A stretch of 64,000 nucleotides of DNA from Litoribacillus peritrichatus (lineage in GTDB: Bacteria > Pseudomonadota > Gammaproteobacteria > Pseudomonadales > Litoribrevibacteraceae): contig NZ_BAABBN010000002.1 in NCBI RefSeq assembly GCF_039537985.1, positions 1-64,000 of the forward strand. The letters run 5' to 3'. How positions within the stretch are numbered: position 1 is the stretch's first letter; each line of letters begins with the position of its first letter. Below the pieces are notes generated by a model that made no database searches, was not told the DNA's origin, and saw only the letters and a program-made list of their open reading frames with translations. The position numbers were made by a program, and so were the translations under genes. Below, piece by piece: positions 50,960-58,616 of the stretch.

Positions 50960-51784
50960 ATGCAAATAGGTTCAGCGTCATTCGTCGGTTTTACGGAAGC
51001 CAGAGACTCGGCCCAGATTGCATCGCAGACTCAAAAAGAACTGAGTGAGCGAGACTCAACGGTTGCCGCTCTGGATGAACCGGAAGAAAGTGATGACTCA
51101 GGTCGTCAGTCAGAACAAAAACCTTCAGACAATAGCCAGCAACCCCGCTTTACCGAGCAAGAGCTTGAGCAAATCCAAAAGCTGGAAGCGCGTGATCTGG
51201 AAGTCAGAAATCACGAGCAGGCGCATAAATCGGCGGGTGGGCAATACGCCGGCGCGGCCAGTTACACTTATCAGCGTGGGCCTGACGGAATCAATTATGC
51301 CGTCGGTGGTGAAGTCCCAATTGATATTTCTCCTATTCAGGGTAATCCGGAAGCGACCATTCAGAAAGCGGAAACCGTTCGTCGTGCAGCGCTGGCCCCG
51401 GCCGAGCCTTCTGCTCAGGATCGCGCCGTTGCGGCACAGGCCATTCAAATAAAGCTGGAAGCTCAATCCGAGCTGAATAAGCCAGACACCGAAGAAGAAA
51501 CAGAGGCCAACACCGAAGAAGAGACACAAACGGCGGAAGCCGCAGAATCTTCTGAGGAAACTATAGCGGCAACAGACACAGAAACGGTCAATCCAACCTC
51601 TCAGGCTGCTACCGCTGAGAATAATACGACGTCGGATGCTGAGGCCTTTACCGGATCGACCGGCTTATCACCGGAGGACTTTACCAACCTGTTAGCGTCG
51701 GATCTGGCGCGCAAAAACGCGTTGGCCGTTTTCGAAAATATCAATGCTGAACCGCCTAAGATAAATCTTGACGAACTGGTTTGA
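50960..51784 (+). CDS. Putative zinc metalloprotease, CJM1_0395/SprA-related family
   Basis: A 274-residue protein. The centre, about residues 77-150, contains ARDLEVRNHEQAHKSAGG with HEQAH at 85-89, an HExxH-type zinc motif, followed by YAGAASYTYQRGPDG and YAVGGEVPIDISP. These match a family annotated as putative metalloproteases (SprA-related). The N terminus has no clear signal peptide. The C-terminal 90 residues are acidic, rich in Glu, Thr and Ala, and look disordered. Proteolysis has not been shown here and the substrate is unknown. It may work with the small protein just upstream. Confidence 0.7.
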   Translation: MQIGSASFVGFTEARDSAQIASQTQKELSERDSTVAALDEPEESDDSGRQSEQKPSDNSQQPRFTEQELEQIQKLEARDLEVRNHEQAHKSAGGQYAGAASYTYQRGPDGINYAVGGEVPIDISPIQGNPEATIQKAETVRRAALAPAEPSAQDRAVAAQAIQIKLEAQSELNKPDTEEETEANTEEETQTAEAAESSEETIAATDTETVNPTSQAATAENNTTSDAEAFTGSTGLSPEDFTNLLASDLARKNALAVFENINAEPPKINLDELV

Positions 51785-51933
51785 CCCCAGCATTTTTTCT
51801 TCTATATTCCTATCTGTAGCCAATCTAATGAGCCGTTCTTAATGTTTGCTCTCTAAATTTTCCTGTGCTTCTTAACGATTTATTTTTATTGAATTTACTT
51901 TAGAGTATTGCCCCTAAATTGGACTTTGAAATT
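51785..51933. other. Non-coding spacer before the acyl-CoA dehydrogenase promoter
   Basis: AT-rich spacer after the metalloprotease-like gene. I see no gene, no good terminator and no tRNA. The regulatory elements of the next gene begin at 51934. Confidence 0.5.
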
Positions 51934-51998
51934 AAAACAATTGTTTGAATTAGCTTGACAAAGATTGGTTGCAAACGTATGTTTCAAACAACCGTTTG
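51934..51998 (+). promoter_or_regulatory. Promoter with three PsrA-like operators
   Basis: TTGACA (51955-51960), 17 bases, TATGTT (51978-51983). Three inverted repeats of the form CAAAC-N4-GTTTG/C surround it: AAAAC-AATT-GTTTG (51934-51947), CAAAC-GTAT-GTTTC (51972-51985) covering the -10, and CAAAC-AACC-GTTTG (51985-51998) over the start site. They match the pseudomonad PsrA recognition pattern, a TetR-type repressor released by long-chain acyl-CoA or fatty acids. A leader of about 125 nt follows. Confidence 0.7.
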
Positions 51999-52114
51999 AT
52001 AAGTAGGTTAAACTTTGTACAAAACAAGTTGACCTTAAAATTGGGAACAGTCGCTATAAACCTTCTTAATTCGTAGCCTGTTCGTTAACCTAAAATCATG
52101 CCGAGGAAGTTACT

Positions 52115-53917
52115 ATGCCAGATTATAAGGCTCCTTTACGCGACATGAAGTTCGTCATGGACGAACTACTTGACATGCAAACTCACTATCAAGCACTGGG
52201 TGCTGATGACTGTACTGAAGATATGGTTGATGCCATTCTTTCAGAAGGCGCAAAATTCTGTGAGAACGTTATTGCTCCGCTTAACCGCGTAGGCGATGAA
52301 GAAGGATGTACTTGGAGCGAGGATGGCGTAAAAACTCCAACTGGCTTTAAAGAAGCTTATCAGCAGTACGTTGAAGGCGGTTGGCCATCAATGACTTGTG
52401 ACCCTGAGTACGGCGGTCAAGGTCTACCTGCATCTATCGGTATCGCAGTCAGTGAAATGGTTGGTGCTTCCAACTGGGCATGGGGCATGTACCCAGGTCT
52501 TTCTCACGGTGCGGTTGATACTGTTGAATTACACGGTACTCCAGAACAGAAAGAAACGTATCTGACTAAGCTTATCTCTGGTGAGTGGACAGGTACTATG
52601 TGTTTGACTGAGCCACATTGTGGTTCTGACTTGGGTCTGTTGAAAACTAAAGCTGAGCCAAATGCAGACGGCAGCTTCAACATCACAGGTACTAAGATCT
52701 TTATCTCTGCTGGTGAGCACGACATGGCTGATAACATCATCCATATCTGTCTTGCTCGTCTTCCGGATGCGCCAAAGGGTACGAAAGGTATCTCTTTGTT
52801 CATCGTACCTAAGATGCTTCCAAACGAAGACGGTTCTGTAGGTGAGCGTAACGCCGTATCTTGTGGTTCTATCGAACATAAAATGGGTATCCACGGAAAC
52901 TCAACTTGTGTAATGAACTTCGACGGTGCGAAAGGTTGGTTGATCGGTCCTGAGAACAAAGGCCTGAACTGCATGTTCACATTCATGAACTTTGCACGTA
53001 TCGGTACTGCTCTGCAGGGTAGCTCTGCAATGGAAGCGTCTTATCAAGGTGCGCTTGCTTACGCTAAAGACCGTTTGGCAATGCGTTCATTGACTGGTCC
53101 TAAGGCTCCTGAGAAAGGCGCTGATCCAATTATTGTTCACCCAGACGTACGTCGTATGCTTTTGACTATTAAGTCATTGGGTGAAGGTGGTCGTGCACTT
53201 GCGTACATGACTGCTAAGCAAGCTGACATTGTTAAGTCTGCGAACGTTTCTGAAGAAGAGCGTAAAGAAGCAGATGAGCTACTGGGCTTCTTGACGCCAA
53301 TCGCTAAAGCATTCCTGACTGAGGTTGGTTTCGAATCTACTTCTCACGGTATGCAGGTATTCGGTGGTCACGGTTTCATCGCAGAGTGGGGCATGGAACA
53401 GTTAATGCGCGATGTTCGTATCTCTATGATGTACGAAGGAACCACAGGTATTCAGGCGCTTGACCTTCTTGGTCGTAAGGTTCTTATGACTCAAGGTGAA
53501 TCTCTGAAGCGTTTCACTAAGATTGTTCATAAGTTCTGTAAAGCGAACGAAGGCAACGAAGCAATCAGCCAGTTTGTAGCACCTCTTTCTGAGCACATCA
53601 AAGAGTGGGGCGACCTAACTATGAAGATTGGTATGGCAGCAATGAAGAACCGTGATGAAGTAGGTGCTTCTTCTGTTGATTACCTGATGTACTCTGGTTA
53701 CGTAACGCTTGCTTACTTCTGGGCAGAAATGGCTAAAGTAGCTCAAGACAAGTTGGACGCTGGTACTGAAGAAGCGGCTTTCTATACAGCTAAGCTTCAG
53801 ACTGCTAAGTTCTACTTTGAGCGTATCCTTCCTCGTACTCGTGCACACGCAGCAACTATGTTGTCTGGTGCAGAGAACTTGATGGACATCGAAGAAGAAA
53901 ACATGTCTTTCCTATAA
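52115..53917 (+). CDS. Acyl-CoA dehydrogenase, long (C-terminal-domain) type, copy 1
   Basis: A 600-residue FAD flavoenzyme of fatty-acid beta-oxidation that oxidises acyl-CoA to enoyl-CoA. It has the acyl-CoA dehydrogenase N, middle (CLTEPHCGSDLG, FIPSAGEHDM-type FNITGTKIFIS) and C domains, with the catalytic glutamate near residue 441 in MYEGTTGIQALDLLGRKV, plus the extra C-terminal domain of about 120 residues typical of the 600-residue class (pseudomonad PA0506-0508 type). Codon use is strongly biased, suggesting high expression. It is preceded by the PsrA-like operator region and ended by a terminator. Confidence 0.95.
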   Translation: MPDYKAPLRDMKFVMDELLDMQTHYQALGADDCTEDMVDAILSEGAKFCENVIAPLNRVGDEEGCTWSEDGVKTPTGFKEAYQQYVEGGWPSMTCDPEYGGQGLPASIGIAVSEMVGASNWAWGMYPGLSHGAVDTVELHGTPEQKETYLTKLISGEWTGTMCLTEPHCGSDLGLLKTKAEPNADGSFNITGTKIFISAGEHDMADNIIHICLARLPDAPKGTKGISLFIVPKMLPNEDGSVGERNAVSCGSIEHKMGIHGNSTCVMNFDGAKGWLIGPENKGLNCMFTFMNFARIGTALQGSSAMEASYQGALAYAKDRLAMRSLTGPKAPEKGADPIIVHPDVRRMLLTIKSLGEGGRALAYMTAKQADIVKSANVSEEERKEADELLGFLTPIAKAFLTEVGFESTSHGMQVFGGHGFIAEWGMEQLMRDVRISMMYEGTTGIQALDLLGRKVLMTQGESLKRFTKIVHKFCKANEGNEAISQFVAPLSEHIKEWGDLTMKIGMAAMKNRDEVGASSVDYLMYSGYVTLAYFWAEMAKVAQDKLDAGTEEAAFYTAKLQTAKFYFERILPRTRAHAATMLSGAENLMDIEEENMSFL

Positions 53918-53932
53918 GGCATAGCTCTTCTT

Positions 53933-53964
53933 AAAAAAAACCGCAGCCTGGCTGCGGTTTTTTT
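53933..53964 (+). terminator. Terminator after acyl-CoA dehydrogenase 1
   Basis: CCGCAGC and GCTGCGG pair around CTG, flanked by eight A and seven T residues. Confidence 0.92.
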
Positions 53965-54029
53965 GTTTTCGGTTATACTGCTTTGACTCTTGTATTTTTC
54001 ATGGTCTTAAATGTCAGGGATGATGGCGG

Positions 54030-54947
54030 ATGAAAGTTGATCAGCAGTGGCTTACTAATTTTTTGGGTGTGATTCGAGCACCGTTCTTAAGTTTATCTTT
54101 GACCTGCGCTTTTTTGATTTGGTCTTTGGCCTTTTTCCAGTCCGGTTTACCTTCTTTGTTTGATAGCTTGTTGATTCTGGTTGCTTTGGTTTCTGCACAT
54201 ATGGGAGTCAATGCGCTTAATGAGTATCAGGATTTTATATCCGGCCTGGACACATCAACGCAAAAAACCATGTTCAGTGGCGGCAGTGGCACGCTGGTTG
54301 AGTATCCGGATTACTTAGAAACTACGCGCCGAATAGCCAAAACCTGCATCACTGTCTCGTCAATTATTGGTGTGTGGTTCGTGTTGAGTGTTGGCATTGA
54401 ATTGCTGCCTGCGGGCGTATTAGGGCTATGGTTGGTTGTGAATTATTCGGATAAAGTGAATCAGCATCCTTGGTTGTGTGTGGTAGCGCCTGGACTTGGC
54501 ATTGGAGGGTTGGCGCTTCTTGGTGGTGTTTATATTTTATCGGGCGGGATTTCAGTGCAGGCCTTGCTGGTGAGCTTGATGTTTGGCGTATTGATTAACA
54601 ATGTTTTGTTATTGAACCAGTACCCTGATGTCGAAGCAGACCGGACAGTAAACCGAAACCACTTGTGGATTGCTTACGGTTACGATTTTTCACTGGCGGT
54701 GTTTCGGGTTCAGTTGTTGGGGGTGTTTGCCCTGTTGGCCATTGCCGTCATGACCGGCTGGTTGCCGTCTTTAAGTGCAGTGACTTTTGCGGTGCTGTTT
54801 TTCGTGTTTCCGTTGTTTTATGATACTTTCAGTCTGGCTCGGTTAAAGCAAAATGAACTGGCTGCTCTCGGGAAAAATGTCATGCTTTGCCACTTTTTTC
54901 CGCTTTCTTTGGCGATCTCTTTGATTTTTTCCAGAATCTTCGCTTGA
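54030..54947 (+). CDS. UbiA-superfamily prenyltransferase, acceptor unknown
   Basis: A 305-residue integral membrane protein with about nine helices. The first aspartate motif is NEYQDFISGLD (N64, D68, D74), the spacing seen in MenA, and the second is NQYPDVEADRTVNR with D200 and D204. Both are needed to bind Mg-prenyl diphosphate, so the active site looks intact. The MenA-like first motif suggests a 1,4-dihydroxy-2-naphthoate or similar acceptor, but no menaquinone gene is in the window and the organism has a bc1-type chain. The gene is between two acyl-CoA dehydrogenase genes, after a strong terminator, so its transcript is probably separate from the upstream one. Confidence 0.82.
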   Translation: MKVDQQWLTNFLGVIRAPFLSLSLTCAFLIWSLAFFQSGLPSLFDSLLILVALVSAHMGVNALNEYQDFISGLDTSTQKTMFSGGSGTLVEYPDYLETTRRIAKTCITVSSIIGVWFVLSVGIELLPAGVLGLWLVVNYSDKVNQHPWLCVVAPGLGIGGLALLGGVYILSGGISVQALLVSLMFGVLINNVLLLNQYPDVEADRTVNRNHLWIAYGYDFSLAVFRVQLLGVFALLAIAVMTGWLPSLSAVTFAVLFFVFPLFYDTFSLARLKQNELAALGKNVMLCHFFPLSLAISLIFSRIFA

Positions 54948-54980
54948 CCAAGCGTTCGCTCGTTATACAAACGTTTCTAA

Positions 54981-55033
54981 TTCGAGTAAAATTACGCCCA
55001 ATTTGTGAGAGTTGGCGGTTAATTTCGAGTAAA
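54981..55033 (+). repeat. Direct repeat upstream of acyl-CoA dehydrogenase 2
   Basis: TTCGAGTAAA occurs at 54981-54990 and 55024-55033, 43 bases (about four helical turns) apart. A compact CAAAC-GTTTC lies just before it at 54968-54977, like a PsrA site without its spacer. The repeat may be an activator or repressor site. Confidence 0.4.
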
Positions 55034-55079
55034 TTGCCTTCCTAATTGATTGAGCTAAATAACAAAGCTGGAGACGAAA

Positions 55080-56879
55080 ATGGCTGAATATAAAGCGCCT
55101 GTGCGTGATATGCAGTTCCTTCTTAAGGATGTTTTTGAAGCTGATAAGCTATGGGCAAGGTTGCCTGGCGTAGCAGACGTTGTTGATCCTGAAACTGCTG
55201 ACGCAATTCTGGAAGAAGCATCAAAAATCGCGAATGAAGTGCTTGCGCCTTTAAACCGTGAAGCAGATGAGCAAGGCTCAAAGTGGGAAGATGGCAAGGT
55301 AACACCTCCGGAAGGTTTTACTGAGGCATACAAGACCTACATCGAAGGTGGCTGGAACGGCCTGGGTGGTAACCCAGAGTTCGGCGGCATGGGCATGCCA
55401 AAGACTTTGGTTGGTCAGTTCGAAGAAATGATCCAGGGTTCTAACATGTCGTTTGGTCTTGCACCGATGTTGACAGCTGGTTCATGTCTTTCAATCAACG
55501 CTCACGCCAGTCAAGAGTTGAAAGATAAGTATCTTCCAAACATGTACTCAGGCGTTTGGTCTGGTGCGATGGATTTGACTGAGCCTCATTCAGGTACAGA
55601 TCTTGGTATTATCCGTACTAAGGCAGAGCCAAATGCTGATGGCAGTTTTAACATCACAGGTACTAAGATTTTCATTACCTGGGGTGAGCATGACATGGCT
55701 GAAAACATCATTCACTTGGTGTTGGCGAAGCTTCCTGATGCACCGAAAGGCCCTAAAGGCATTTCTTTGTTCTTGGTACCTAAGTTCCTGGTTAATGACG
55801 ACGGTTCTTTGGGCGAGCGCAATGACTTCTCTTGTGGCTCTATCGAGAAGAAGATGGGCATTAAAGGTTCTGCTACTTGTGTAATGAACTACGACGGCGC
55901 GAAAGGCTGGTTGGTTGGTGAAGAGAACCAAGGCTTGGCATGTATGTTCACTATGATGAACTACGAGCGTTTGGCGGTAGGTATTCAGGGCATTGGTGCG
56001 GCAGAAGCGTCTTACCAGAGTGCTGTTGAATACGCGCTTGACCGTGTTCAGAGTCGTTCTCCAAAAGGAGCTCAGCACCCAGATAAAGTAGCCGATCCGA
56101 TTATCGTACACCCAGACGTACGTCGTATGCTTTTGACTATGAAAGCCTACACGGAAGCGGGCCGTGCTTTCTCAACCTATACTTCAGCTTGGTTGGATCG
56201 TGCTAAGTTTACTGACGATGCAGAAGAGAAGAAACTTGCAGATACTATGGTTGCTCTTCTTACTCCGGTTGCTAAAGCGTTCTTGACTGATAAAGCGCTT
56301 GAGTCTGCAATCGCGGGTCAGCAGGTGTTTGGTGGCCACGGTTTCATTCGTGAGTGGGGCCAGGAGCAACACGTTCGTGATATTCGTATTACTCAGATTT
56401 ATGAAGGAGCAAACGGTATTCAGGCGCTTGACCTTATGGGTCGTAAAGTTGCAATGACCGGTGGTGCTTCATACAAGTTGTTCGCGGACGAAATGAAAGC
56501 GTTCATCGCAGAGAATGAAGGTAATGCCGAATTGGCTGAGTTCATCACGGCATTGAAAGATGCGGTTGCTAACCTGGACGATCTGACAGCTCATATTCTT
56601 GCTGCAGCAAAAGAAGACGCGCATGAAATTGGTTCTGCTTCAGTAGAATATCTGCATGTATTCGGCTTCACTGCATACGCGTACATGTGGGCTAAGATGG
56701 CTAAGGCTTCTCTAACTAAAATTGCGGAAGGTGATACCAGCGGTTTCTACGATGCTAAATTGTCGACTGGTCGTTTCTTCATCAAGCGTTTGTTGCCTAA
56801 CTACATTGGCTTAACTGCTTCGATCAAGAATGGCGCGGAAGTGCTTTACGAATTGGATGATGATAAGTTCGCTTTCTAA
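55080..56879 (+). CDS. Acyl-CoA dehydrogenase, long type, copy 2
   Basis: A 599-residue paralogue of the gene at 52115, with the same domain order and the catalytic glutamate near residue 442 in IYEGANGIQALDLMGRKV. Substrate pocket residues differ between copies, for example NMSFGLAPMLTAGS here against NWAWGMYPGLSHGA, so the two may differ in chain length. A 32-base stretch (56109-56140) is identical to 53138-53169 of copy 1. The strong codon bias is shared. It is 132 bases after the UbiA-like gene and is closed by a terminator. Confidence 0.95.
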   Translation: MAEYKAPVRDMQFLLKDVFEADKLWARLPGVADVVDPETADAILEEASKIANEVLAPLNREADEQGSKWEDGKVTPPEGFTEAYKTYIEGGWNGLGGNPEFGGMGMPKTLVGQFEEMIQGSNMSFGLAPMLTAGSCLSINAHASQELKDKYLPNMYSGVWSGAMDLTEPHSGTDLGIIRTKAEPNADGSFNITGTKIFITWGEHDMAENIIHLVLAKLPDAPKGPKGISLFLVPKFLVNDDGSLGERNDFSCGSIEKKMGIKGSATCVMNYDGAKGWLVGEENQGLACMFTMMNYERLAVGIQGIGAAEASYQSAVEYALDRVQSRSPKGAQHPDKVADPIIVHPDVRRMLLTMKAYTEAGRAFSTYTSAWLDRAKFTDDAEEKKLADTMVALLTPVAKAFLTDKALESAIAGQQVFGGHGFIREWGQEQHVRDIRITQIYEGANGIQALDLMGRKVAMTGGASYKLFADEMKAFIAENEGNAELAEFITALKDAVANLDDLTAHILAAAKEDAHEIGSASVEYLHVFGFTAYAYMWAKMAKASLTKIAEGDTSGFYDAKLSTGRFFIKRLLPNYIGLTASIKNGAEVLYELDDDKFAF

Positions 56880-56896
56880 GCGTTCTTTGATTCAAT

Positions 56897-56924
56897 AAAA
56901 AAGCTCGCTTATGCGAGCTTTTTT
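56897..56924. terminator. Bidirectional terminator after acyl-CoA dehydrogenase 2
   Basis: AAAAAAGCTCGC and GCGAGCTTTTTT pair around TTAT. The convergent nuclease gene ends 48 bases further, so it may serve both. Confidence 0.92.
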
Positions 56925-56971
56925 ATTGTCTGTAACAATTTAAGGTTCGTGCTGATGAACTGGATTAATTG

Positions 56972-57646
56972 TTATCGGGTAATTGTAATATCCAAGTCTT
57001 TTATCGCATGTGGGTTATCGATAAACCGATTTCTGGTGCCCTGTATTTTTTCTACCAGGTTATTTCGGTCTATTTCGGCCTGATCCACCGGGTCTTGTTC
57101 GTTCCACTCTAGTAGCATCTGTGAGCTTCCCAGAATGGGCAGGTTGTATGCCTTATTCATATAGAAAATAACCCGTGCAATGTTGCCTTTGATTTCATCT
57201 GCAGGCTCAACCGACTGAAACGCTGACTTGTAAGAGCAATTCAGATTAGGAAATTGGTCGCTGCGATTCGGTAACTCCGAGTATTTTGAGTTTCTGCGAT
57301 TTAACTCTACCCGAGGTGAAACCGGATATAAGTTATGTAGATCGGAAGCAGCGTATTTATAATCGGTATTGGATTTACGACAACGGCTTTTGGTGCCGCA
57401 GTCATAGTGGTCTAACATCCATTGGGTGTTATAAATATGCCCGGCGACAATACGTCTTGTTTTGCCCTCGAAGGGCTGTTCGCAGAAAAATGATTTTCCG
57501 CCGTTTGGATACAGCTCATCCCAAAAAATATCTTTGGCTGCTTTTTTAGGGTCATCAATTTTAGACTGCCCATCGGCAAAAGCATTGTATGTAGCAAAGA
57601 TACCTAATGTGATAAATGAGGCTGTAATCAGGCCTCTGGGTTTCAT
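56972..57646 (-). CDS. Endonuclease I (EndA/Dns) family protein
   Basis: A 224-residue exported protein. The signal peptide is LITASFITLGIFATYNAFADG. Family marks are ELYPNGGKSFFCEQPF (36-60 region), the H-N-H-like part AGHIYNTQW, SDLHNLYPV at 101-109 and NIARVIFYMNKAYNLP near residue 160, with QGTRNRFIDNPH at the end. Classical members have an EHVVPA motif; here the glutamate before the histidine is glycine (AGH, H70), and the GEVNGDR block reads PRVELNRR. N119 may replace the metal asparagine. Such variants occur in the family, but whether this one cuts DNA cannot be told. It is convergent with the preceding gene. Confidence 0.8.
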   Translation of the reverse strand: MKPRGLITASFITLGIFATYNAFADGQSKIDDPKKAAKDIFWDELYPNGGKSFFCEQPFEGKTRRIVAGHIYNTQWMLDHYDCGTKSRCRKSNTDYKYAASDLHNLYPVSPRVELNRRNSKYSELPNRSDQFPNLNCSYKSAFQSVEPADEIKGNIARVIFYMNKAYNLPILGSSQMLLEWNEQDPVDQAEIDRNNLVEKIQGTRNRFIDNPHAIKDLDITITR

Positions 57647-57836
57647 CGGTTCAATCCCTACTTACGTTTGTTATTTTTTTAAATTGAGAACAGTGTAACA
57701 GTCTGGGAAGTAATTTAAAGATGTTAAAGACAATTATTTGACAGATTTAAGGCTTTGTGTCATACGTTTGTTTGAAACAGACATTTCATACCTCTATAGT
57801 ACCAGTTTCGCTGAATTACCCAGCGAGTTTGGTGGA

Positions 57837-57865
57837 TGGCCAAACAAATTTATACTGTTTGGCCA
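57837..57865. repeat. Perfect 10-base inverted repeat
   Basis: TGGCCAAACA (57837-57846) and TGTTTGGCCA (57856-57865) flank a 9-base loop. It lies 22 bases past the 3' end of the DUF4442 gene (minus strand) and has no T run on either side. It may be a factor-dependent stop, a stabilising RNA hairpin or a binding site. Confidence 0.5.
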
Positions 57866-57887
57866 TTAACATGAGGCACTTTCGACC

Positions 57888-58373
57888 CTATTTACGTTTT
57901 TTAGGCACCCAGGCCCAAATCATTTCACACGTCAAAGGCTCTTGGTTGTCTTCATCGGTCACAGTGATTTTGACGCTGATATCGCCTTTATCATTGTTGA
58001 TCATTTGCTGACGCTGTTCATCGGTTAATTCTGCTACGGCTTTCAGGTCTCCTTTGGCACGACGTACGTAGTTCAGATTCATGGATTTGATCAATAGCAG
58101 TTTATCGTCCGGGCAGTTCATGCCGCACAAAAAGCCAGTGGCTGATTCGGCCAATAATGCCATCGCCGCTGCGTGTACACCTTTAATATGATTTTGTACT
58201 TTTTTCTTGTTCTTGATGATCAGAACGCTTCTTTCTTGGTTGAGTTCTTCGATCTGTACATTGGATGTGCCGGCAAAAGGAATCACTCGGCCAAAAAACA
58301 TAGACAGAGTACGTACTTTCAAGGGAGTTGGCAGTTTATTGATGTTTGAAACGATGTTGAATAATTGGCTCAT
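57888..58373 (-). CDS. DUF4442 hotdog-fold protein, probable thioesterase-like
   Basis: A 161-residue cytoplasmic protein. The block VHAAAMALLAESATGFLCG is the long hotdog helix, and NLNYVRRAKGDLKAVAELT is the following strand region; both match DUF4442, a family related to PaaI and other acyl-CoA thioesterases. The typical catalytic acid is not clearly placed, so activity on acyl-CoA is an inference from fold. It is read away from the LysR gene and could be its target, though this is untested. Confidence 0.75.
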   Translation of the reverse strand: MSQLFNIVSNINKLPTPLKVRTLSMFFGRVIPFAGTSNVQIEELNQERSVLIIKNKKKVQNHIKGVHAAAMALLAESATGFLCGMNCPDDKLLLIKSMNLNYVRRAKGDLKAVAELTDEQRQQMINNDKGDISVKITVTDEDNQEPLTCEMIWAWVPKKRK

Positions 58374-58514
58374 GAACGAGATTCCTGTTTTGATGTTGGC
58401 GCATTTTAAACCGATTTTAGCTCTCTGAAAAAGGTTGATATGTCACCAAAACAGAAAGATTGCGATTAAAACTCCATAAAATCAGTCGATAAGTCTATAG
58501 TTAGAGAATTAATA

Positions 58515-58537
58515 ACAATTTTTGGCTAAAAAGTTGT
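58515..58537. promoter_or_regulatory. Possible LysR-type operator in the divergent region
   Basis: ACAATTTTT (58515-58523) and AAAAGTTGT (58529-58537) form a 9-base inverted repeat with one mismatch and a GGCTA centre. It is in the 243-base region between DUF4442 and the LysR gene, where LysR regulators often bind to control themselves and a divergent gene. Confidence 0.45.
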
Positions 58538-58616
58538 GCTAGAGTGTGCCTAAATATTTATGAATACTGTTGGCAGATAATAACAACAATGCCCTGATAA
58601 TGTGGAACCATAGAAG

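Noticed and set aside
54968..54977. CAAACGTTTC as a further PsrA site
   Set aside because: The known pattern needs two to four bases between the half sites; here there are none. Kept only as a note beside the direct repeat.
57757..58011. Plus-strand ORF of 84 residues antisense to the DUF4442 gene
   Set aside because: It has poor start context, and most of it is the shadow of the real minus-strand gene. A TTGACA at 57738 has no good -10 partner.
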